A stretch of 64,000 nt of DNA from Acorus gramineus (taxonomy: Eukaryota > Streptophyta > Magnoliopsida > Acorales > Acoraceae), in assembly GCA_030737835.1 (NCBI GenBank), contig CM060856.1, positions 10,271,670 to 10,335,669 of the forward strand, written 5' to 3'. The notes below the pieces were generated by a model. That model was given only the letters and a program-made list of their open reading frames with translations. It searched no databases and was not told the origin of the DNA. Each line of letters begins with the position of its first letter. Position 1 is the stretch's first letter. Positions 24,101 to 35,161 of the stretch are shown piece by piece. A program made the position numbers and the translations under genes.

Positions 24101-27100
24101 CTTGAGCTGGTATGTCTCTTCCATTTCTTTTACTTGATTAAAATATAACATTTATAATGTCATCATGTTGTTATTCTCCATGGAAGTCAAATGTGTGTTG
24201 TATAGTGTACGCTTCTCATGTTAGAGATGTTGAGTAGTATGGCTGGGTCAGCTCGAAAGTGAATTCACTTGGGTTCAGGCTAATAGTCTTCTAGCCACAC
24301 AACTAGCCAAGCGTGGGTGGACTGTTTGAGATGAAATAACCTAATGTATCATTATATATGATAATATGATTTTCTTTTTTTTAAGTAATTTACCATTGTT
24401 GGCATATACAGTGTTTAAGATAGGGTTGATCTAGAAGGACAAAAGCCAAACCAGTCTGAAGTATTGTATTCTATTGTTGACTGTTGAGGCCACATTTAGG
24501 CTGGAGTGATTCTTCTATGTTAGGGTCAGTCATTCATCTCAATGTGGAGTGCATGTGTTGTTAGTCAGATTGAGTCAGTATTAGGCCAATCCTCCCACGT
24601 TGCATCCATAGTTTGAAGTACGTGCGGCCGCACATGCTGATGTGCACCCCTGGGCGCACATCCCCCCATATGCGGCGCATGTGCGCCCAAGTTCGAACTG
24701 AGTTCGATCGGTCTCTTATCGTTCGAATTCAGTTTGAACTGACTTCAAACGGTAAGAGGGCGTTTGAAGTTCAATTCGAGCTGACTTCGAACGGTAAAAA
24801 CTACCTCTGGGTTCTAATTGCCGTTCGAACAGTAATTCGAATAGCAACATATCATTCGAAAGTTGTTCGAATAGCTGCCTTACCCTATGTGCGACCGTAT
24901 GTTCGGTACATGCGGCTGCATATGTCATGTGCGGACTCTACTGCACATGCTGTCCACACATGGTTTTGAACTATGGTTACATCTTTAGTTTTAGGTTCAC
25001 ATGTTTAAGTCTTTTAAACTTTCTAAACAGTATGTCAATATTATCTTTTAAAGACATAGATGATTTGGAGTGTGTTCTTTAGATAATGGGTTATTGTTAG
25101 AAAATACTGTGTTTTGATTCTGCACAAAGAGGAAAAAGAGAGGTCAGCATGCTGATCTGTTTATGGGAAGACTATTATCGTTTGAGTCTACCAAATTGAG
25201 TGATATCATTTTTCTATTTATTCTATTTTGCATTTTAAACTTGAGAGTGATGCACCGAAGCTTAATATTCTGTGACAATTTTTCGTCAATTGTAGCTTTA
25301 AAGTGAACATGTAAAGAAAGTTTTTATGGGAAAAGCTTGAAAGTGGTGTCATTAATGCTATAGATTTTTTTGGGTGGGTAAGCTTTTCAATTTATAAAGG
25401 AAAACAGAACTGTACAGTGTATCTACCAAAATTGCGTCTGTAGATAATATATCAAAGAACAAGTAAAAAACTATGATACAATACATACTTTGTCATCTAA
25501 CTCTCACATAACCATTCCTTATGACATCTTCATTAACAATGTCATGTTCCAAAATAGATTCTTAATCCTGCTAGACTGTTTTATCCCTTTCTTTACCAAT
25601 ATGGGTTAATTTCTGTTCCTTGAGTTTCTGAATGCCTGACAGAGGCAAATATGGGAGAAACTGTGCCAGATTCTGTGCATGAATGTCAATTTGAAACATT
25701 GGAGCAGCTTTGGGAGGCTGGTAAAAGACTTAGAAAGACTGGTGACACCATTCAGGCTAAGATAACTCGATCATTTAACCCAGCTGTGTGCTGGACTGTT
25801 TGGAGGACTAGTAATGATGCTGTGTTTCAGAATATCCACCATATCTTGAAAACATGAGAGGGAGGGGGGGTAACGGGCCTAATCAAAACCTAGGGTGTCC
25901 ATCATGCAGGTGCCAAGCAGGTCTATTTTGAGGTAATAATATGAGGATAGAAACCTGACTGATTTTGTATGTTTTTTGAGGCATTGTCCAGTTGGCTACT
26001 TAACTACTGTCTTTGCTTTCTTCTTTTTTCTTTTTTTTTTCTTTCCATTTTGCTGGTGTTGTACCCAAATCATATGAATAATATTTGGTGGTGGAATCCC
26101 TACCGATTCCTCCAAAAAAAAATAAAAGGTATTAAAACCAGCTCTGTTAAGAAGAATCCCTCCAAAGGCTTACTCACTAGCTGATTTGAGTATCAGTCAG
26201 GAGCCCTTGCACCTTTGAATATCCAATGTTTCATGTGATTACTTACGCTTGACATGATCCTTACCAAGGCTAATCGATGGGCGCACAGTGACCATCTCTT
26301 CTTCAGGTGCATTTTTTGTGAAAAGATATTGGAAAAAGTGGGTAAAGCTCTTGGTTTTTAATTGCTCTTTCAATGGGATTCAATGAATGTGGAGATGGTT
26401 CAGTAAGAGGCGCAAGAGATGTGATGTAGTAATCTTGCAAAATTCTAATGGTTAGTCCCTATGGGGTTTGTTGGAGCATTTAAAACACTTGTGATGAATG
26501 TATTTTTCCAACGTAAAATGTTCTATTTGGAAAATACATGGGTGGCAATACCCTTGATGCTTATGGATTGGGTCACTATGATATTGGAAGTGGATACTCC
26601 ATCTACCATTATGGGCAATTTGTGGTTTGGGAGGTGAGGATTTGGTGGTAGAAAAGAGTCAGAGGATATCTTTCAGCTGGGTAGAATTAAGACTGTACTC
26701 AATTCAGCCAAAATATCATTCAAAACAAATATTTTCTGCTTTGACTACACTTGAAAGATCCTATTGTTTCTTTCCTTTCAAACATGCCATATGGTAGGAG
26801 TGAAGGCAGTTTGAGCAAGTTGTTTAAATGATCCCCTACGGAAACAGCCTGATGCTGCTTTGTTTTTTCTTTCAATGTACTTCTAATTCTTCTTCTTTAC
26901 TCAAGTTTAGCAATGTGACTCCATATATAATCCGTGTAAGAGCGTGGAAAGAACAAATGATCACAATCTTCCCTTTCTGATTTACAGAAAACAAAGGGAT
27001 CATCTCTCACAGTCCTCTCTTTTGCAACAGCAGTGTGGGGGGTTTGCAGAGTATTTTTGTGCCAAATTCAACCTTCCCATGGCACATGGGATTGGACCAT

Positions 27101-30100
27101 TCGCAATAGGAAATGACTGAACACCTACTCATAATCCAGTCCAAATAATTTCATTGGACTATTCGTACCCATCCTTCAGGCCAAACATCCAACATAACTG
27201 AAGTAGGTGCTGGAAGAGACCGCTGACTATCCTTTATAAAATGAATGACAGTTGTATTTTTAGATAATTGCAGATCATGTCTGATTTTGTCCTCTGGAAG
27301 ATCAGATAATCTTCCTTCAGCCCAGAATATATTAAAGTGTAATACTTTTTCTCTAACTCAATCTCTGCTCATTAGCATTTTCCTCCAGCCCATGAGCCTG
27401 TGGCTGTTGCCTTAAAGCCCAGATGGATGCGTTTTTATATGTATCTCTGTCTATCTCATTGAACCCTAAGAGCATCATGGAGTGGGAGCTAAGCTTTAAT
27501 GCTCTTCATATTTTTGATATTAAATGTGAAATACTGAATCTGAGAAGGGGGGGGGGGGGGGGGAGCAGTCAGTCGACTCAGTCCTCAATAATTGTCCTGG
27601 GGGAGGTGTTAGGTTGGTTTTTCTTTTTTCTTTCTTCTTCCTCTTGCCTTTTTTTTTGTGTGTGGGGGTGGGTGGGTGGGGGGACCATGCACTCATGCAG
27701 GCCTGCTCTGGGTGATGGCCTTTTTATCAAATGGAAAATTAAGCGATGTCCAGTGACAGGTAAGCAAATTTGTTTCCGTTCCCCATATTGGAACTCTTGA
27801 ACTTGCGTGAGAATTGGTTTGTAAGGATCCTTTGATGTGTAGATCACTAAGAACAAATAAGATCTCACTAAAAAAATCCCATGCAATGGTCCAATTAGAG
27901 TTCTCAAATGCGCTATTTGGGATACGGTTCCTGCAATATTCAGAACAATATACGCATATATTCCTATTTCCTAATATTATTTTACAGTGACCATTATTTT
28001 AATTGCAAGTATATTCAAATTATTGTACTTCTCTAAATGCAGTTTTGACGTCTCATTGTATCTTCAGGTCCAGAATGCAGATGATAACACTTACTCAGGA
28101 AATGTAGTTCCTACACTGGCCTTCATTCTTCAGGTTTCTGGGGTCATTGTATTAAACAATGAGCAAGGATTCTCTGTTAAAAACATCAGAGCACTTTGTG
28201 ATGTTGGAAACTCAACCAAGAAAGGATCGAATTCTGGATATATAGGGAAGAAGGGCATTGGATTCAAATCAGTTTTCCGGGTAGGTCATTTAATGAAGAT
28301 TATTTTGGACAAAAGAGTATGCATTTGCTTCAGTCGGTCGAATTCTTTGATTCCCTTTCCGTGATTTTTTCGAGATTCTGTACTATTGCTGCATTATTTT
28401 ATTCTGCATGATCATGTTTTCATATTGAAACAACAAATGCAACTATTAGAATTGTTTTTGGAAAATTAACTCTTGCAAATTGACCCAGTTATAGAAGTTG
28501 GATAGTGAATAAATTTATTTCTCTGTGCCAGCATAAATAATTTCTCCCTGGTATCTCTCACGTTTGTGCATGCAGTGGAAAAGGACTGGGATAATGGAAT
28601 TTACAGGTCTAGGTTTAGTGACAGAGAAAAAAATGAGACCAATGAAGGAGGAAGGGAAAATTAAAACATAAAGAAAACCTTTAATCTGTCCATCAAAACT
28701 AATTATCTTGGGAAGTCAGTCCTATATAAACACACTTTTATCACAGAATCCTATTCTAACAAGACTCTGACTAGCAACAGGACTCCAATAAAGACTTGCA
28801 AGTGTCTACAACTTCTAATGAACTCCAAAAAATAAAATAAAAATCCCCTATATGTGTAATTAACTGTCACTGAAAAAAACCTAAATATTGATATTTTCGT
28901 CCTCTAATTATCACCTAAAAAGAAATATTTTTGTAAAAGTTATATGAAAATAAGAAGAAAAAAACCTACTTTAACGAAATGACCAAGAAAATCCTAAACA
29001 TCTAAGAACAAAAGGAAAAATCTTAGTCCAAACAAAATCACAAAACCTTTACTGTTCTTTTAGTACTTTTTATTCGTGGTCTGCATCACTTGCTGTGTCT
29101 GTTGTCTTTTACCTTATGTACACCAGAATGCTTATCTTTCATTTGTTTGAAAGTTATGCCAATGTTTTTCACTTGGCAATTCAGGATGGTCAACATGCTT
29201 TTGTAGAATAGGTTCTTATTCTTAGCTCTGAACTTTTTTTTTTTTCCAGATTACAGATGCCCCAGAGATTCATTCCAATGGATTCCATGTGAAATTCGAT
29301 ATAAGTGAGGGTCAAATTGGATTTGTTTTGCCAACTGTAGTTCCTCCATTGGATATCAACTTGTTTGAGAGGGAATTGTTTAATGAATCCAATGAAAATG
29401 ACGATGCATCCTGGAACACTTGTATTGTGCTTCCCTTCAAGTCAAAATTAAAGGAAGGAAAGGGTATAAACTCAATCATGTCCATGTTTTCCGATCTTCA
29501 TCCTTCCTTGTTACTTTTTCTTCATCGCCTGGAGTGTATATTGTTCAAGAACATGCTTAATGATACACTTGTAATCATGAGAAGGGAGACTCTGGGAGAT
29601 GGCATTGTCAGGGTTTCTCGTGGAAATGAGTTGTTGAGTTGGTTGGTAGTTAGTCAAAAGCTACAAGCAAATTCCATACGTCCTGATGTAGAAATCACAG
29701 AGATCTCTGTAGCCTTCACTCTGCATTTGTCTGACACAGGAGAGTATGAACCACATCTGGATCAACAACCTGTCTTTGCTTTCCTCCCTCTACGAACTTA
29801 TGGTCTGAAGTTTATTCTTCAGGGAGATTTCGTTCTGCCTTCCTCCAGAGAAGAAGTTGATGGAGACAGTGCATGGAACCAGTGGTTGTTGTCCAAATTC
29901 CCTACCTTGTTTGTCAATGCACTGAAGTCATTCTGTGGCCTTGGATGCTTTGAGGAGATTCCAGGAAAAGCGGTGACAGCCTACATGAAATTTGTTCCAC
30001 TTGTGGGGGAAGTTCATGGATTCTTTTATCACCTCCCCCATATGATTATTTCAAAATTACGCATGTCCAATTGTTTAATTTTGGAAGGCCAAAATGGTGA

Positions 30101-33100
30101 ATGGGTGCCCCCATGCAGGGTTTTGAGATGCTGGAATGAGGAAGCTCGGGCTCTTTTACCTCAGAGTTTACTTGACAAACATCTTGGTGTCGGTTATCTG
30201 AACAAGGACATCATCTTATCTGATATACTAGCAAAAGCTTTGGGAGTTCAAGATTATGGACCCAAAATACTGATTGACATCATGTCATCCATATGTAACT
30301 CCGATGATGGTATTCAGTCTCTGGGCTTTGACTGGCTATCTGCTTGGCTTAATGCACTTCATGCCACAGTTTCATTCCATTCTGCCACAAATTCTTTAAA
30401 TGCTGGGATGGATTTTGATATTACCAACAGGCTTCAGAAAATTCCGTTTATTCCACTTTCGGATTATTCATACGTTTCCCTGGAAAAGGGTCCCATTTGG
30501 TTACCCTGTGATGCTTTCTCTGCATTGGAAGGTCAACTTGGTTTTAATGCTTTTCCTATATTATATTCCAAACTTCGCACTGTGAATCCACTTCTTTTTT
30601 CTGCATCAACTACAAACCCTTTCTGTGTGGAAAAGATTAGATTTGAAAACCTCTTGCAGATGCTCCAGCGAATGGGTGTCAAACAGTTATCTGCACATGA
30701 AGTTATTAGAACTCATATTTTGCCAGCCATGTTAGATGATAAACATGTGGATGAAAACATAAATTTAATGGTAGAATACCTTTCCTTTGTGATGCTCCAC
30801 ATCCAATCTGCGTGTTCCGATTGTGAACTTGAGAAGGCACACATTATCAGTGAGTTACAGAAAAGATGTGTCATATTGACAAATCATGGGTACAAGTGCC
30901 CCATTGACGAACCAGTTCACTTCAGCAAGGCATTCGGTAACCCAGTTGATATGGGTAAGTTAATTGACAGTGCAGAGACTGAATGGCATGAAATTGATGC
31001 CATCTATTTGAAGCATGCCAGCAGCAGTCAATCAATGTCATGTGTGGTGGCCAAATGGAGAGAATTCTGTCAGGAACTAGGTGTCACGGATTTTGTTCAA
31101 ATAAACCAAGTTGAGAAAAATGTTTCAGATGTCATTCCTACTGTTTTTGGGAACATATCGAGTGATCTGGACATTGGTTCTCTTAAACTGGTTGTCAAGG
31201 ATTGGGAATCACCTGAATTGGTGCACTTGTTATCTATGTTTTCCTCAAGAAATGATCGAGAGAAATGCAAGTATCTCCTGGAAGTTCTTGATAAAATGTG
31301 GGATGATTGTTTTTGTGTGAAGGCAAGAATTTCTTGTGGTTTTGAATCCATTGATGGTGGTAGGTTCTTCAAATCTTCATTCATGAAAAGTATATGTGAC
31401 TTCTGCTGGATCGCATCAAGCATGGATGAACAGCTTCACCATGCTACTGATCTTTTCTACGATTGTGTATCAGTGCGTTCCATCCTGGGAGATTTTGCTC
31501 CGTATGCTGTTCCACAGGTCAGTCCATGCCTTAATGTTCTTCATATAAAATTTTATGATATTTTCTCTTCTGCGGTTACTGTGGTTTTGAATATTGTTTT
31601 GGGTTGTCATTTTGACTGTTATTTCTATCATTTTTCGTGTATTCCTGAGAACAAGTCTGGTCTGGTGGCTGGTATCTAGTTCTACTTCTAAGTTTGTCAG
31701 ACTTTCATTTGCATTTGAAAGCAGGTAAATAGCAAAAAATTGCTGGAGGACATTGGATTCAAGATCCAGGTTACCTTTGATGATGCTTTCAAGATTCTAC
31801 AGTCCTGGAGAACATCTGAGATGACCTTCACTGCCAGGTAGTGCTGTAATCATATATGAGGGTATTGGAATTTGCATTTATCTCTGTTGTTGAATATTTC
31901 AGTCACAAACTAGCAGAAGTATGAGAAGATAAAATGGTAAATTTATGTTTTATTTATTTCAGCATTGCTCAAATGACTAAATTTTACACACTAATCTGGG
32001 AGGAAGCTGCTGCAGCAAAGAGGAATATTTCAGAAGCAATTATATCAGGACCCTTTATCTTTGTTCCATCTACCTACACATTGAGTGATGAGGATGTTGT
32101 GTCTGGTATGTTCTTGTTCCCCAGTGAAGTGTATTGGCATGATCCAGCTGGTTGTGTGGATCAAATAAAAGTGGCAGCCCTTCAATGTGCATCCACCAGT
32201 GAGACAATTGATTGCCCATCCAAGTCACTGGCTTTACTCTATCCAAACCTTCATGATTTCTTTGTGAATGAATGTGGTGTACCTGAGAGTCCCCATCCTG
32301 AAAGCTATCTTCAGATCTTACTGCTACTATCACGAGTTTCTTTGCCTGCAGAGGCAGCTAATGCAGTGAGTACATCTACATTTCTGCAAAACGATGCAAG
32401 TTCCTGCTTACAATGGCAGTAATGGTCATAAAAGCTGAATTAATTTTCATTCTAAAAGATTGCATGTGAGGAATCTCTACTTATATTCATATTGATCAAT
32501 TTACAGGTTTTTCGGGTTCTTATGCAATGGGCCGAGGATCTCAAATCTGGACCATTGAAGCCTGAAAAAGTGGCACACTTGAAAGAGAGTCTTCATGAAA
32601 TTAATAACACAGTTCTTCCAACTGTGCAAGATAAATGGGTTTCTCTCCATCCAACATTTGGCCTTGTATGTTGGCCAGATGATGAAGAACTGTGGGTGCA
32701 ATTTGAGCATTCCGAGGATGTTAACATTTTACAAGTTGGGGAAATTAGTGATGCCAAGAGAAAATTGCTTTCTGAAAATTTTTCGCTGTTAATGCAAAAC
32801 ATTGGTGTTCCTTCTCTTTCTGAGGTAATGTTTCAATTCAGTTCGGAATATAGAGGTTTTGGTTTTGATATCTCGAAATTAATTTTCTCTTGTACTATTA
32901 CTTGCATTCAGATTGTATCTCGTAAAGCAGTATGTTATGGTGCACAAGACAACACGGAGAAAGTTTTCTTGGTGAACTGGGTTCTTCCTTATGCACAGCG
33001 CTACATTTGTAAAATGCACCCCAATGTATACGTTGGCTTGAAGAAGGTTGGTTTCAGAAAAATTAGTGAACTGCAGATTGTTGTTGTTGAAAAACTATAT

Positions 33101-35029
33101 TATAAGCAGTCGCTAAAAGGGCGTGGCAGTACGTCAAACAAACGATTTGACTGCAGCTGTCTTCTGCAGGTATGTTAATAGGAATACCATCCGTGATTTG
33201 AAGCGCTTATGATTTATGAATCCTTTGGTGGTTGATTGTAAATCTTAGACTCGTTAGCGATACCCTTATGTGCCATATTACCCGCGTAATCTTATCAACA
33301 AATAACACTATATACACAGACAAACACCCATCAGAGAAACTCACTGTAATGTGATATACTAATATATAATAAGTGCAAGGGGTGGATTTTGAACTGAACT
33401 GTGAAGCTGTGCACATATATACATTTAGACTATCCCAGAATTTGGTCAGAACTTGCACATTATACACCACCTTCAGGAACACTGTTTGTCACATAATGCT
33501 GTTGATATATGAAAACACACATATACAAAAAAAAGAAGAGGAAATGCTTGATATACATATACCACAAGGAGAAGTATGAACAGCCAAATATGTTTTTCTT
33601 TTTCAACTATAAATCACATTTCTTTGTAGTCAATTTTACATCTTCCCTGGATTACATAATCTGTATTTCAGATTTAAAATATTTATCCCTTGTTCCTGTA
33701 TTCAATTTCCACGTTCTCACTTCCTAGCTTCTATTACTAATTTCTAAAGAAAAATTACTGGAGCACATTTAATCCGTGTCGAAGAGAAAAGGGTGTTTAT
33801 ATGAAAAACTTAAGGAATGCTGTGATGTCTAAAAATTAGCAATGCATCTTCAATAGTTTCCATGATTGTTCCATCTTTTCAGATAACAAAATGACATCAG
33901 AAATACCTCTCCTTGCTTAAATAATTTGTTGTTTTTGCAGGAAAGTGTTTTGTACATAGCTCAAAGCACAGATTCTCATTCAATATTCTTGGAACTCTCC
34001 CGACTTTTCTTCATGGGCTCAGTCGATCTGCAACTGTCAAATTTTCTTCACATAATCACAATCATGGCAGAATCAGGATCCACAGAGGAGGAGGTCGAAT
34101 CCTTCATAATTAATAGTCAGAAGGTGCCTAAGCTTCCTGAAAAGGAGCTGGCCTGGTCTCTCTCATGTTTATCACAGAATAAAGAACATGAAACAACTCC
34201 TCTGCCATTTTACACCTCTCCCGTCTACGTTGTGCAATACCCTTCAAAATTTGTTAGGAAACCGGGTGTCAGCTCATGCTGGCCCCCTCCTAGTTGGAGG
34301 GCTGAAAAAAGCACCACTTCTGAAGCATATAATCCAGGAGCAAGTTCTGGGTCGAAAACCATTGATGACATGGATGCTGTACCAGCCCCAGTCAAGCTAC
34401 CAGAGGAGTCCAATGATCATCATGAAACCTTCACTTCTGCAGATATTTTACCAGTCACCGTCGAAGTTAATGATGAATGGACCATAGAAGATGACTCGAC
34501 TAAGTCGATGACAGTAGTCATGGGTGATCACCCCAGTTCAGGCGACAAGACCATAACTGACACAATAGATTCAGATACAATCAGTCCGAATGACAATCCA
34601 TTGATATTCACTGAGCAGGACAAGCTTCACATACTCTCTACAGATGAGAAGGATCTGCACATAACAGGCAGGTTGGGTGAACGGATTTCCTACAAATACT
34701 TCACTGAAAAGCTCAGTGAAGCGGCTGTGAAGTGGGTGAACCAAGAGAAGGAGACAGGATTGCCTTATGACCTGATCATAGGAGAGAATGAAGAATGCAG
34801 AGAGTATGTTGAGGTGAAGGCCTCTAAATGTGCGAGCAAAGACTGGTTCCCCATATCAACGCGGGAATGGCAATTCGCAGCTGAGATGGGTGAATCGTTC
34901 ACCATCGCGTATGTGGTGGCGGCGGGACGGAGGAAGGCAACCATAACAGAATTCAAGAACCCTCTGAAACTTTGCCAGCAGAACAAGTTACAACTGGCTG
35001 TTCTCATGCCTTCTAAGCACACAGACTAG
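17909..35029 (+). CDS. NOV: NO VEIN (NOV) homologue: giant nuclear protein with GHKL-type ATPase and NOV C-terminal domain
   Basis: Thirteen exons: 17909-18334, 18560-18897, 18978-19419, 21197-21301, 21461-21656, 22317-24109, 28068-28280, 29250-31517, 31725-31837, 31963-32365, 32507-32824, 32912-33169, 33941-35029. They sum to 7,962 bp (2,653 residues) with phases closing at every GT-AG junction. An in-frame TAG at 17900-17902 makes 17909 the first usable ATG. Arabidopsis NOV is a plant nuclear factor of about 2,700 residues needed for vascular development and auxin-dependent cell fate. The N-terminus is Gly/Pro-rich. Residues 1099-1171 hold the Hsp90/sacsin-like ATP site: N-box ELVQNADDN, then NNEQGF where a canonical Asp would be, then GYIGKKGIGFKSVFR. 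Residues about 2535-2640 form the NOV C-terminal (DUF3883) domain, with D2568 and E2582-V-K2584 in a PD-(D/E)XK-like pattern. No frame break was seen, so the gene looks intact. Introns hold several transposon pieces. Confidence 0.93.
19577..20326. mobile_element. Possible Tourist-like element in NOV intron 3
   Basis: GGCCTTGTTTGGTTGGTGG at the left and an inverted ACCAAATGGGAGT near 20326 resemble Tourist ends; the interior is AT-rich and non-coding. Target duplication not established. The remainder of this 1.8-kb intron shows nothing recognisable. Confidence 0.35.
22145..22245 (+). mobile_element. Short tRNA-derived SINE in NOV intron 5
   Basis: Contains a degenerate polymerase III box A (TAACTAAATGGTTAGTAAC) and box B (GGGTTTAAGTCTGAG) about 35 bp apart, followed by an A-run. 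The word TAACATTG flanks both sides (22137-22144, 22246-22253), consistent with a short target duplication. Confidence 0.5.
24607..24975. mobile_element. hAT-like MITE rich in TTCGAA palindromes, NOV intron 6
   Basis: Termini CATAGTTTGAA and TTGAACTATG are inverted, and the flanking 8-mers GTTGCATC and GTTACATC differ at one base, suggesting a hAT-type insertion. Unlike its AT-rich surroundings, the element is CG-rich with GTGCGGCCGCACATGC at one end. Its core repeats TTCGAA, GACTTCGAACGGTAA and GACTTCAAACGGTAA. The 118-codon frame across it has no recognisable domain and is not called. Confidence 0.6.
25640..26126 (+). mobile_element. LINE fragment in NOV intron 6
   Basis: The frame at 25651-25857 encodes LEQLWEAGKRLRKTG and CWTVWRTSNDAVFQN, the region just after the zinc-binding domain of plant LINE reverse transcriptases. 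An A-rich stretch at about 26112-26126 could be its tail. No target duplication found. The rest of this ~4-kb intron (26130-27540) looks like degraded repeat DNA but is not assigned. Confidence 0.6.
27547..27683 (+). other. G-run and G-quadruplex-forming sequence in NOV intron 6
   Basis: A run of 17 G at 27547-27563 is followed at 27664-27683 by GGGGGTGGGTGGGTGGGGGG. The latter has four G-tracts with single-base loops, the pattern of very stable parallel G-quadruplexes. Both lie on the coding (non-template) strand, so they would also be present in the pre-mRNA. Confidence 0.75.
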
Positions 35030-35161
35030 CACTCCTCTGGCAAAATATTTCAGTAATTAAGTTTATACTGTTTTGTACATAATGTAATATAAAAATTGAT
35101 ACTTATTGTGAAAAAAGGCATGTAAGTATACATTCCATGAGAAGTTGAAGCATTGTTGTGG

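Noticed and set aside
24613-24969. 118-codon ORF in NOV intron 6
   Set aside because: Coextensive with a MITE-like element and composed of palindromic repeats; no domain.
26130-27540. Possible antisense LINE ORF in NOV intron 6
   Set aside because: Some phrases look retroelement-like, but no frame carried a convincing reverse-transcriptase or endonuclease motif.
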